Shown one piece after another: positions 6,825 through 14,583 of a DNA stretch of 18,540 nt. The stretch covers positions 1 through 18,540 of the forward strand of contig QHOF01000087.1 in assembly GCA_003219335.1 (NCBI GenBank), written 5' to 3'. How positions within the stretch are numbered: the stretch's first letter is position 1; the number at the start of each line of letters is the position of its first letter. The notes beneath the pieces are model-generated. The model saw nothing but the letters and a program-made list of their open reading frames with translations, was not told the DNA's origin and did no database searches. The translations under genes and the position numbers were made by a program. This DNA is from Verrucomicrobiota bacterium (GTDB lineage: Bacteria; Verrucomicrobiota; Verrucomicrobiia; Chthoniobacterales; UBA10450).

Positions 6825-9320
6825 CTAAACCGCAGCGTCGAGATCGACCAGAATCTCGCGTGGTTTTGCGCCTTCGCCTGGCCCCAAAATACCGCGCTGC
6901 TCCAGAATATCAACGATGCGCGCCGCGCGCGTGTAACCGAGCCTGAGCCTGCGCTGAAGCAACGAAGTGGAGGCGCGTTTTTCCTGCCGAATGATTTCAA
7001 GACATTTCTCGACCAGCTCTTCATCTTCAGCCGTCACTTCTTCCTCCGGCACAGTCGCGGCTTGAAGCTTCTCATGCATGGCCGCGTCAAACGCAGGCGG
7101 ACTTTGTTCTGAAACAAATTCCACGAGATGATGAATTTCCTCGTCGGTCACGAGCACGCCTTGCGCACGGATGAGACGCGACGCGCTCGGCGGGAGATAA
7201 AGCATGTCACCCTGGCCGAGCAAGCGTTCGGCGCCGTTTTCATCGAGAATGACGCGGCTGTCGATCTTGCTCGCAACCTGAAACGCAATGCGGCAAGGGA
7301 TATTCGCTTTGATGACTCCGGTGATCACATCCGCGCGCGGGGTTTGCGTCGCGACGATCACGTGAATGCCGGCCGCGCGCGCCATTTGCGTGATGCGCGC
7401 AACCGCCGTCTCGACATCCGCCGGCGCGGTTTGCATTAGATCAGCCAGCTCATCGATGATAACCACGACGTAGGGAATTTTATCGGGAATCTTCTCTTCT
7501 GTAGCCGGCATCGTTGATGCCGGGCTGGGTGCGCCGGTTTCCTCCCCGCCCGAATCATCGATCCCGGCTACAGTTTTTTTCTTCGGTCGGGCATTAAACC
7601 CGATAATGTTGCGCACGCCCATGCGCGCAAAAATTTTGTAGCGGCGCTCCATCTCGTCGATCAGCCAGCGCAAGGCGAGCAGCACTTTTTTCGGATCGGT
7701 GACGATGGGAAAGGCAAGATGCGGCAGCGACTGATACGCCTGCAATTCCACCATCTTCGGATCAATGACCACAAAGCGCAGTTCTTCGGGCGTAAAGCGA
7801 AAGAGCATGCTGGCAATCAGCGCGTTGATGCAAACGCTTTTCCCGCTGCCTGTGGTGCCGGCTACCAACAGATGCGGCATTTGCGCCAAGTCGCTGATGA
7901 TCGCCTTGCCGTAAACGTCTTTGCCCAGCGCGAGCGGAATTTTGGCGTGGTCTTTCGCGGCGTCCCAGTCCGGCGATTGCAACAGTTCGCGCAGTTTCAC
8001 GGTGATTTTGCGCGTATTCGCCAGCTCGATCCCGACAGTGTCTTTCCCCGGGATCGGCGCGAGAATGTTGATTCGCTCCGCGCGCGTGGCCCGCGCGAGA
8101 TCGCGCTCCAGGCTTACGATCTTGTCCACGCGCACACCTTTGGCCGGATAGACTTCGTAGCGTGTGATCGTGGGGCCTTTTGTGATGTCACCCGGCGCCA
8201 CGGCGATGCCAAATTGCGACAGCGTCTCAATCAGAATTTGTTGGACCTCTCGCAGCTCAGAGGGATCGGTGGCCGGGCGCCCCTCGAAACTGTGCTCTTC
8301 GAGCAGATTAAGGCCTGGCAACACATAATCTTCCCAGCTCGAAGCAGCCGTTGTCGCGCTGGGCGTAGGCTTCGCCTTTTCCTCGCTGGCGCGCAATTCG
8401 GCAAGAGACGGTTTCCGCACGGCGACGTGTTCGCTCGACGGCACGGTCGTATCGACGACTTTCGGTTTTGGTCGCGCAGCCAGTTCCTCCGGCGAAATGA
8501 ATGCCCCGGCCGGTTCCGGCACAGGCATCCCTCTTTTCCTGAACTGCTTCTGTAGCGCTTCCAACGCTCTCCGCTCTTTTTCGGTCTTCAGTTTTTCTTT
8601 GAGGTCCGACCTGCGAATCCTCCTGCGCAATCGCCATTCGCGCATTCTCCGGACGGTTCGGCGCGTAGCGAGGACCATCTCCCGAATGAGATGAATTGGA
8701 CGCAAACCGGTAACCAAAATCAACGTGGTCAAATAAATCCCCATGAGGAGAATAAACGAGCCGACAGGGCCGAGCGCGGCGGGCAGCAGCCCCCGCCGTT
8801 GATCGGAGAATCGATAGCCGATCATGCCGCCGGACCCTTGAATGTCCACCGGCACCTTCAAACCGAGCAGATGGCTGACATCCCAGAACTGATCGAGACA
8901 CGCGCCAGACACAATGAACAAAACGATCCATGGAATCCGGGGCGCCATGCGCAGCCGGGGATAAAACAATTTCGCCGCGCCGAACCCGAGCAGCACCGCT
9001 GAGACCAGTAACGACGCGAAAACGCCGATGGATTGATAGAAAATGCCCGCCACAATTGCGCCGACGGGGCCGATGAAATTTTGCGCGGGATGATTCGCCG
9101 GTGAAACGTGGCTAAACCAGATCCAGGACGGTATATCTTTTGGCGTGTAAGAAATCAGCGCAAAAAACAGCAATGTGCCGACAAAGAGCAGAACGAGAGC
9201 GAAGACTTCGTTCCACGCGCTATTTCTGTCCGTGCGGGCCACCGCGTCTGATAGTAACCTCAAGGCGGCGTCTTTCAATCCCGTTGTAGCGCACTCGCCT
9301 GTTCTCTTACTCTTGCTCAT
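6825..9320 (-). CDS. ftsK: DNA translocase FtsK/SpoIIIE
   Basis: Septal DNA pump that clears and aligns chromosome ends during division. The N-terminus (to about 215) has four to five hydrophobic segments for membrane anchoring, followed by a basic, coiled-coil-like linker (RRMREWRLRRRIRRSD). The motor has Walker A GTTGSGKS (Lys494), Walker B VVIIDELADLM (Asp623-Glu624) and ATQTPRADVITGVIKANIP. The C-terminal gamma winged helix is EKCLEIIRQEKRASTSLLQRRLRLGYTRAARIVD. The 831 residues are normal for the short-linker type. A palindromic element adds residues 583-608 in a variable loop before Walker B. The ATG at 9320 has no clear ribosome site and lies within a hexamer repeat; TTG at 9278 is a possible alternative. 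It is the first gene of the run. Confidence 0.96.
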   Translation of the reverse strand: MSKSKRTGECATTGLKDAALRLLSDAVARTDRNSAWNEVFALVLLFVGTLLFFALISYTPKDIPSWIWFSHVSPANHPAQNFIGPVGAIVAGIFYQSIGVFASLLVSAVLLGFGAAKLFYPRLRMAPRIPWIVLFIVSGACLDQFWDVSHLLGLKVPVDIQGSGGMIGYRFSDQRRGLLPAALGPVGSFILLMGIYLTTLILVTGLRPIHLIREMVLATRRTVRRMREWRLRRRIRRSDLKEKLKTEKERRALEALQKQFRKRGMPVPEPAGAFISPEELAARPKPKVVDTTVPSSEHVAVRKPSLAELRASEEKAKPTPSATTAASSWEDYVLPGLNLLEEHSFEGRPATDPSELREVQQILIETLSQFGIAVAPGDITKGPTITRYEVYPAKGVRVDKIVSLERDLARATRAERINILAPIPGKDTVGIELANTRKITVKLRELLQSPDWDAAKDHAKIPLALGKDVYGKAIISDLAQMPHLLVAGTTGSGKSVCINALIASMLFRFTPEELRFVVIDPKMVELQAYQSLPHLAFPIVTDPKKVLLALRWLIDEMERRYKIFARMGVRNIIGFNARPKKKTVAGIDDSGGEETGAPSPASTMPATEEKIPDKIPYVVVIIDELADLMQTAPADVETAVARITQMARAAGIHVIVATQTPRADVITGVIKANIPCRIAFQVASKIDSRVILDENGAERLLGQGDMLYLPPSASRLIRAQGVLVTDEEIHHLVEFVSEQSPPAFDAAMHEKLQAATVPEEEVTAEDEELVEKCLEIIRQEKRASTSLLQRRLRLGYTRAARIVDILEQRGILGPGEGAKPREILVDLDAAV
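7499..7573. repeat. Palindromic element inside ftsK (variable loop)
   Basis: It starts CTGTAGCCGG and ends CCGGCTACAG; the arms match over the first 10 bp and at about 18 of the first 20. The left arm contains a perfect 8-bp hairpin (CCGGCATC-GTT-GATGCCGG). It is translated in frame as residues 583-608 of FtsK, rich in G, S, A, E and T, between NARPKKK and the Walker B strand, a region that varies in length in the family. Confidence 0.7.
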
Positions 9321-9345
9321 GCTCTTGCTCGTGATCGTGATCGAA
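9304..9345. repeat. Degenerate hexanucleotide repeat across the ftsK start
   Basis: Seven consecutive 6-bp units (CTCTTA, CTCTTG, CTCATG, CTCTTG, CTCGTG, ATCGTG, ATCGAA) run across the assigned ftsK start codon (9318-9320, - strand). On the coding strand they read as GAGCAA-like units and give the SKSK at the N-terminus. Confidence 0.6.
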
Positions 9346-9350
9346 CGATT

Positions 9351-9383
9351 CGGCGCGCCCGGCGGTCGCGCCCTACCGTAGGG
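9351..9383. repeat. Possible half copy of the TGGTAGGG-type palindrome
   Basis: GGCGCG...CGCGCC followed by CCCTACCGTAGGG (6-bp palindrome at 9371-9383) resembles one arm of the compound palindrome at 3521-3574. It lies in the 113-bp divergent spacer between ftsK and the small lipoprotein gene. The rest of the spacer shows no clear promoter. Confidence 0.35.
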
Positions 9384-9433
9384 CTTTCATCCTTGCGCGC
9401 GACGCAAGAGACTGATAACTGTGGCAGCGCATT

Positions 9434-9652
9434 ATGGCTCGCTTCTTTCGCCTGGGCGTCGTCGCTGTTGCGCTCGGCATGCTTCTCTTTTGCATATCCT
9501 GCGAAAAACATCCTCTAGGCCAGATGCCAGACGTTCAACGCGAACAGCCCGATCCAGCGAAAAAAGTCTGGTCGCATGCGACAGAAAAGAATTCTGACGA
9601 ACCTTCGGCTTCAGCCAGTCCGGCCGAAGTTGTTCCGCATGAAGCTCGTTAG
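9434..9652 (+). CDS. Small putative lipoprotein
   Basis: A 72-residue reading frame starting MARFFRLGVVAVALGMLLFCISC. The basic start, the hydrophobic core and the Cys at the end of the core (residue 23, after CIS) look like a lipoprotein signal, although Cys at -3 of the lipobox is unusual. The rest is short, charged and proline-rich with no recognised domain, suggesting a disordered surface peptide. No good ribosome site precedes the ATG. It ends 14 bp before the peptide transporter gene on the same strand, which suggests an operon. It could be a chance frame, but the signal-like start argues for a real gene. Confidence 0.6.
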   Translation: MARFFRLGVVAVALGMLLFCISCEKHPLGQMPDVQREQPDPAKKVWSHATEKNSDEPSASASPAEVVPHEAR

Positions 9653-9654
9653 GC

Positions 9655-9661
9655 AAAGGAG
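9655..9661 (+). promoter_or_regulatory. Strong ribosome binding site for the POT transporter
   Basis: AAAGGAG lies 5 nt before the ATG at 9667. It is the clearest Shine-Dalgarno site in the window and fixes the transporter start. Most other genes here have weak or no such site. Confidence 0.8.
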
Positions 9662-9666
9662 ATCAT

Positions 9667-11094
9667 ATGGCTAAACACAACTACGCAACGTCGCCACCAA
9701 ACATCAGCACCATGCCGCCGGGCGTGCCGTACATCATCGGCAACGAAGCCGCGGAGCGTTTCTCCTATTACGGGATGAAGTCGGTGCTGACGGTCTTCAT
9801 GGCGCATTACATCTTGAATCAGTCGGGCGTGCTGGCGCCGATGAGCCCGAACGAGGCGTACATGTACACGCATTACTTTGTGTTCGGCGTCTATTTCCTC
9901 CCGATCCTTGGCGCAATTATCGCCGACGGTTGGATCGGCAAATACTGGACCATCTTATCGCTTTCGATCGCGTACTGCTTGGGCAACCTCACACTCGCCT
10001 GCATGGCCACCTCCTGGGGAATTGCGGTGGGACAACGGACGATGCTCGTAATAGGATTGACGCTGATTTGTTTGGGTGCCGGCGGCATCAAACCGTGTGT
10101 GTCGGCCAACGTGGGCGATCAGTTTGGCGAATCCAACAAGCATCTGCTATCAAAGATGTTTGGTTGGTTCTATTTCTCGATTAACGCCGGTTCGTTTATC
10201 TCCTCCGTTCTCTGTCCATGGCTCCTTGCGAATCCCAAGTACGGACCGGGATGGGCATTTGGGATCCCTGGTATTGCTATGTTGATCGCGACTTTGTTTT
10301 TTTGGGGCGGTCGCAACAAAATGGTGCACGTGCCGCCGGGAGGACTTGGTTATTTGCGACAAACTTTCAGTCGCGACGGCCTCATCACTCTTCTCCGCAT
10401 CGCAATGGTTTACGTTTTCATTCTGGTCTTCTGGGCGCTTTGGGGGATGAGCAACGGTGTCGAATGGACTTTGCAAGCTGAGAAAATGGATCTGCACTGG
10501 CTGGGCATGGATTTGATCGCTGCCCAAGTGCAGACCGCAAACCCGATCTTGATTCTGCTTTTTATTCCGCTGGTTAACTATGTCATCTATCCGGCGATCA
10601 ATCGCGTTTTTCCTCTTACTCCACTGCGCAAAATTGGCATCGGTCTTTTCCTCACAGGTTTGTCTTTTGTCGTTATTGTTTGGATCCAGGGACAAATCGA
10701 TGCTGGTTTAAAGCCGAGCATAAATTGGCAGTTCCTCGCATACATCATTCTGACTCTTGGCGAAACGATGGTGTCGATCACTGGGCTTGAGTTTTCATAC
10801 ACTCAGGCCCCGAACACGATGAAGAGCTCCGTCATGGCGCTGTGGCTTTTCACTGTCGCTTTCGGCGAGTTCTTCGTTGGAAAGTTTAACGCGTGGGACT
10901 TGAACGCCGACGGCACACGCAAGCTGACCGATTACCAATACTTTACGTTCTTCATGTGGTTGATGTTCGCGGCGGCGGCTGTTTTCGTGGTGGTCGCCTG
11001 TTTCTATAAAGGGCGCACTTACCTGCAAACACAGCAGCTAACTCCCGACGAGATCGCCACGGAGCCGATTCTCCACGGCGGCACGCCGAGCTGA
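9667..11094 (+). CDS. POT/PTR2-family proton-coupled oligopeptide transporter
   Basis: Inner-membrane MFS protein that takes up di- and tripeptides with protons. Residues 27-36 (EAAERFSYYG) are the exact ExxERFxYYG proton-coupling motif in the first helix. Later features also fit: GAGGIKPCVSANVGDQF, a large central set of hydrophobic helices, and FSYTQAPNTMKSSVMALWLFTVAFGEF near the end. The 475 residues and about 12-14 helices are normal for the family. A strong AAAGGAG site sets the start. The nearby CPBP protease and DUF885 protein suggest a peptide-handling neighbourhood, although the 110-bp gap after this gene makes one operon uncertain. Confidence 0.94.
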   Translation: MAKHNYATSPPNISTMPPGVPYIIGNEAAERFSYYGMKSVLTVFMAHYILNQSGVLAPMSPNEAYMYTHYFVFGVYFLPILGAIIADGWIGKYWTILSLSIAYCLGNLTLACMATSWGIAVGQRTMLVIGLTLICLGAGGIKPCVSANVGDQFGESNKHLLSKMFGWFYFSINAGSFISSVLCPWLLANPKYGPGWAFGIPGIAMLIATLFFWGGRNKMVHVPPGGLGYLRQTFSRDGLITLLRIAMVYVFILVFWALWGMSNGVEWTLQAEKMDLHWLGMDLIAAQVQTANPILILLFIPLVNYVIYPAINRVFPLTPLRKIGIGLFLTGLSFVVIVWIQGQIDAGLKPSINWQFLAYIILTLGETMVSITGLEFSYTQAPNTMKSSVMALWLFTVAFGEFFVGKFNAWDLNADGTRKLTDYQYFTFFMWLMFAAAAVFVVVACFYKGRTYLQTQQLTPDEIATEPILHGGTPS

Positions 11095-11204
11095 CTGTTG
11101 GATGAAAATCATCGTCGCGCGCTTGCGCAGCCTCGATGGTGTTGTCGGTCCCCGGCGCATCGGCAGATCGCTCCGTCACCTGCTGGCCGCATCAATGAGC
11201 GCCG

Positions 11205-12095
11205 GTGAAGAAATTTAAATCGATCTTCATCGGTCCCGATGGTCTTCGCCATGGCTGGCGATTTCTGATCTTTGCGGCCGCAATTATTTTTGTCGTCGAA
11301 CTTGTTGAACAACCCGCAATCGCATTCCTCGCGGCGAAACTACATGTCGATCGAAGCGCACTGAGCGCGCCGTCGATTATTGTTAGCGACGGTTTCGATT
11401 TGGTTATCCTTCTCGTCGTGACCGGTGTGTTTGCACTCTGCGAACGCCGTCGCCTCGACAGCTACGGCCTGCCGATCAACGAAGCATTTGGCGGACTTTT
11501 TTGGAATGGAGTAGTCGCAGCGCTCGTCGTAGTTGGTTTTGTCGGAGTAGGCATGCTCGTCACGAGCGGAATGCGCATTCACGGGATCGCGTTGCACGGC
11601 ACCGAACTCATCACATCGCCGCTCTTATGGCTGGTCGCGATGTTGTTCGTCGGCATCATGGAGGAATATCTGTTTCGCGGGTACGCGTTGCAGTCACTCT
11701 GGCGCGGGGCCGGCTTTTGGCCGGCTGCACTAATCACGACAGCACTGTTTGCTGGCGATCATCTGGAGAAACCGCACGAAAACGCGATCGATATCGGAAT
11801 GATTTTCGCTCTCGGCGTCGCGCTCTGTATCAGCGTTCGCGTCACGGGATCGCTGTGGTGGGCGGTCGGCTGGCATGCCGCGTTCGATTACGGCCAGCTC
11901 TTCATCATTGGAACGCGCAATGGCGGCCGCGTGCCGGACGGCCGTTTGTTTAATGTCACATTTCCCGGGCCCGCATGGATAAACGGCGGCGAGCTTGGCA
12001 CCGAGGCAAGCTATTTTATGATTCCGGCAGTCGTGGGAACTTTCATCTATGTTGTCTGCTTCCTGCCTAGGCGATCATCAGCTTTGAAGACATAG
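11205..12095 (+). CDS. CPBP-family intramembrane metalloprotease (CAAX/Abi type)
   Basis: Multi-pass membrane protein of the CPBP family (Pfam PF02517). The motifs are in order: EEYLFRG (Glu153, Glu154, Arg158), LFAGDH (His186) and WHAAFDYGQ (His224), which together form the metal and catalytic site. Hydrophobic segments lie at about 19-42, 65-80, 92-118 and onward, with a last one near the C-terminus. The family includes prenyl-protein proteases, bacteriocin-immunity-like proteins and others, so the substrate cannot be named. The GTG at 11205 is used since the sequence KKFKSIFIGPDG follows directly; the ribosome site is weak. The DUF885 gene starts 26 bp after the stop. Confidence 0.9.
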   Translation: MKKFKSIFIGPDGLRHGWRFLIFAAAIIFVVELVEQPAIAFLAAKLHVDRSALSAPSIIVSDGFDLVILLVVTGVFALCERRRLDSYGLPINEAFGGLFWNGVVAALVVVGFVGVGMLVTSGMRIHGIALHGTELITSPLLWLVAMLFVGIMEEYLFRGYALQSLWRGAGFWPAALITTALFAGDHLEKPHENAIDIGMIFALGVALCISVRVTGSLWWAVGWHAAFDYGQLFIIGTRNGGRVPDGRLFNVTFPGPAWINGGELGTEASYFMIPAVVGTFIYVVCFLPRRSSALKT

Positions 12096-12121
12096 AAGAA
12101 TAGGCTATTGGCATAGGCACA

Positions 12122-13882
12122 ATGAAAATCGTGCTCGGAATTTCGCTCTTGATGTCTTTGTCGATCTCTACCGTCCCCGCGAATTCTCAGGACGACGCGT
12201 TCCAAAAAATTGCGCACGACTACATCGAGCAATATTTACAGGCCAATCCCGAGGAAGCGACCGAGCTCGGCGATCATCGGTTTGACGGTCAGCTAACCGA
12301 TTACTCACCCGAAGCGCGCGCGAAGGACCTGGCAACGCAAAAGGAATTTCGCGACAAGCTAAACGCTATCGATGGATCGCAGCTCACCGGCGCGAACAAC
12401 ATCGATTTCCGCATCCTGAAGGAGAACGTCGATTACCAAATCTTCCAGGCGGAGGAGCTGAAGGAGCCGGACTGGAATCCGCTGGTTTACATGCAGAGCC
12501 TGGCCAACAGCCTTTATTTGCTGGTTGCACGCGATTTCGCCCCCGCGGAAAAGCGAATTCCAAATTTGCGCCAGCGCATGGAGAAAATTCCGCGCGTCAT
12601 CGCAAAGGCGAAGGCGAACCTCCAGCATCCGCCACGCGTTCACACGGAGACAGCGATTGAACAAACGCAGGGCGCAATCAATCTCGCACGCGAAGGACTC
12701 GCGCCGCTGCTTGATCAGGCGCCACAAATGAAAAAGGAGCTGGCGTCGTTGCAGGAAAAAACCGCCGCTGCTCTGGGAGATTACAAGAAATGGCTTCAAA
12801 ACGATTTGCTGCCCCGCTCCGATGGCAATTTTCGACTCGGCGCAGAGAAATATCGAAAGAAATTGCGCTTCGCCCTCGCGTCGGATTTGCCGATGGCAGA
12901 AATCACGAAGCGCGCGAAGGCCGACTTGCAACAGACGCAAGCCGCCATCTACGAAACCGCGCTGCCACTTTACAAAAAATATTTCCCGAACGGTGATCCG
13001 GCAGCTGCCGGACTCGCGGACAAACATCACGTGACCGCCGCGGTGCTGGATAAACTTGCCCAGCAACATCCTAGCGACGCTACGGTTGTCGATTTCGCGA
13101 CAAAGGTCGTCGCGGAGGCGACCGGTTTCGTTAAGCAACACAATTTGGTGACTGTGCCGGACGTGCCGCTGGATGTGATCGCGATGCCGCAATTCAAACG
13201 TGGTGTCGCCATTGCCTACTGCGACGCACCGGGGCCGCTGGAGAAAAATGGCAAAACATTTTTTGCCGTCGCGCCGACACCAAAGGACTGGTCAAATGAG
13301 CGAAAGGAATCGTTTTATCGGGAATACAACAACTACATGATTCGCGATTTGACCGTGCACGAGGCGATGTCGGGCCATTTCGTGCAACTGGCTCACGCCA
13401 ACGAATTCCGCGCGCCCACGCTGGTTCGCGCAGTTTTCCAGAGCGGCACATTCATCGAAGGCTGGGCCGTTTATTGCGAGCAGATGATGGCGGAACAGGG
13501 GTACGGCGGGCCCGAAGTGAAAATGCAGCAGTTGAAAATGCGGCTGCGCGCTATCGCCAACGCCATCCTCGACCAAAGCATTCACGCCGGGAACATGAGT
13601 GAGAAGGAGGCAATGGATTTAATGATGAAAGAAGCTTTTCAACAGGAAGGTGAAGCAGTTGCAAAATGGAAACGCGCCCGGCTCACTTCTGCGCAGCTTT
13701 CCACCTACTTTGTCGGCGCCACTGAACACCTCGATCTTCGCACCGCTGAGCAGAAAAAGCTCGGCAAAGATTTCAATCTCAAAAAATACAACGACGAGGT
13801 GATTTCCTACGGCAGCCCGCCGGTGAAATACGTGCGCGAGTTGATGCTTCAAGGAACGACGGTTTCCCAGCCGTCGAGTTAG
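12122..13882 (+). CDS. Exported DUF885 family protein (putative metallopeptidase)
   Basis: 586 residues, the normal DUF885 length. A signal peptide is visible (MKIVLGISLLMSLSISTVPANS), so it is likely periplasmic. The mature part is helical, with EEATELGDHRFDG near the start, typical of the family. The HEAMSGH motif at 413-419 (HExxxGH) and EGWAVYCEQM with Glu446 suggest a zinc site like that of other gluzincin-type peptidases; activity is inferred, not proven. The last residues (QGTTVSQPSS) and the TAG stop are encoded by a REP sequence that continues into the transposase locus, so the native C-terminus may have been replaced. It follows the CPBP gene by 26 bp and is likely co-transcribed with it. 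Confidence 0.92.
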   Translation: MKIVLGISLLMSLSISTVPANSQDDAFQKIAHDYIEQYLQANPEEATELGDHRFDGQLTDYSPEARAKDLATQKEFRDKLNAIDGSQLTGANNIDFRILKENVDYQIFQAEELKEPDWNPLVYMQSLANSLYLLVARDFAPAEKRIPNLRQRMEKIPRVIAKAKANLQHPPRVHTETAIEQTQGAINLAREGLAPLLDQAPQMKKELASLQEKTAAALGDYKKWLQNDLLPRSDGNFRLGAEKYRKKLRFALASDLPMAEITKRAKADLQQTQAAIYETALPLYKKYFPNGDPAAAGLADKHHVTAAVLDKLAQQHPSDATVVDFATKVVAEATGFVKQHNLVTVPDVPLDVIAMPQFKRGVAIAYCDAPGPLEKNGKTFFAVAPTPKDWSNERKESFYREYNNYMIRDLTVHEAMSGHFVQLAHANEFRAPTLVRAVFQSGTFIEGWAVYCEQMMAEQGYGGPEVKMQQLKMRLRAIANAILDQSIHAGNMSEKEAMDLMMKEAFQQEGEAVAKWKRARLTSAQLSTYFVGATEHLDLRTAEQKKLGKDFNLKKYNDEVISYGSPPVKYVRELMLQGTTVSQPSS

Positions 13883-13888
13883 ATGTGG
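13850..13888 (+). repeat. REP sequence (left) at the DUF885 3' end
   Basis: 39 nt starting CAAGGAACGACGG; it matches the start of the right-hand REPIN at 14522-14560 at 36 of 39 positions, in direct orientation. Its core GACGGTTTCCCAGCCGTC forms a hairpin with TCCC loop (one G-T pair). It provides the last codons and stop of DUF885. Confidence 0.85.
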
Positions 13889-13909
13889 CCCGAAGACTTT
13901 CGGGGCCAC
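13885..13909 (+). terminator. Hairpin after DUF885 (possible terminator)
   Basis: GTGGCCCGAA pairs with TTCGGGGCCAC apart from one bulged G, leaving a short loop, and TCCTTT follows. The stem is strong but the T-run is poor. It may be a diverged second half of a REPIN rather than a true terminator. It ends 14 nt before the transposase ATG. Confidence 0.4.
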
Positions 13910-13922
13910 TCCTTTGATTGCA

Positions 13923-14521
13923 ATGGGTTCATTGCGCTTCTTTAATCCGCATTGGCAGCAGAAAGGCGCTACTTACTTCATCACATTTCGATTAGCAGAC
14001 TCCATCCCCATTCATTTGCGGACTCAATGGGAAGAGGAACGCCAGGTCTGGCTGCGATTTCATCCTGAGCCGTGGGATGCTGAGACTGAACAGGAATATC
14101 ACAAGCGTTTCACCGCTGCGATCGAACGTTGGCTCGATGCCGGGCATGGATCGTGCATATTGCGGCAAAGCGACTGCCTAGGGTTGTCGATGAAACCCTG
14201 CGCCATTTCGATGGCAAACGTCTCGCGCTTATCTCATCTATCGTCATGCCGAATCACATTCACGCGCTCTTGGTTCAACATCCAGAATATTCTCTGGAAG
14301 ATCTGCTTCACAGTTGGAAAACGTTCACTTCGCGAACCATCAATCGATTACTCGGGCATTCCGGGACTTTGTGGCAGCGAAGCTATTTTGATCGACTTGT
14401 GCGGGATGAGAAACATTTCCGCAACTGTGTTCGTTATATTCGGCGAAATCCGGAGAAAGCATATTTAGTCGCCGGCGAATACATTTTGTACGAGAGCGAC
14501 GTAGCGAAGGCCATTGGCTAA
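13923..14521 (+). pseudogene. Frameshifted REP-associated tyrosine transposase (RAYT, Y1/IS200-like)
   Basis: Two overlapping frames together make one RAYT-type transposase. Frame 1 starts at ATG 13923 (MGSLRFFNPHWQQKGATYFITFRL) and reads to ERWLDAGHGSCILRQSD at about 14174. The match then continues one frame back (-1) as RVVDETLRHFDGKRLALISSIVMPNHIHALL, ending at 14521. The HUH nuclease motif (HIH) and catalytic Tyr region (VRYIRRNPEKA) are both in the second frame, with LLHSWKTFTSR and WQRSYFDR between them as in the family. The change fits a 1-nt deletion near 14172-14182. No good slippery heptamer is seen, so a broken gene (or sequencing error) is more likely than programmed frameshifting. 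RAYTs are thought to mobilise the REP hairpins that flank them, as here. Confidence 0.88.
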
Positions 14522-14583
14522 CAAGGAACGACGGCTTCCCAGCCGTCGAGTTAGACGTGACGGCTGGGAAGCCGTCATTCCTT
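14522..14583. repeat. REPIN (two inverted REP hairpins) after RAYT
   Basis: Arms 14523-14547 and 14559-14583 are inverted repeats identical at 24 of 25 positions, around an 11-nt centre. Each arm holds the perfect hairpin GACGGCT-TCCC-AGCCGTC. It begins directly after the transposase stop and includes the stop codon of the convergent amidoligase-like gene (14575-14577). It can also act as a bidirectional transcription barrier between these two genes. Confidence 0.92.

Noticed and set aside
7719..8555. 278-codon + strand frame
   Set aside because: Lies fully opposite the conserved FtsK motor; composition is Arg/His-rich as expected for an antisense shadow.
11166..11219. Very short frame (MSAGEEI) overlapping the CPBP start as a leader peptide
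   Set aside because: Only seven codons, with no attenuator-like hairpins; likely chance.
14165..14185. Programmed -1 frameshift in the transposase
   Set aside because: No X-XXY-YYZ slippery heptamer or clear downstream pseudoknot is visible; a 1-nt deletion is simpler.
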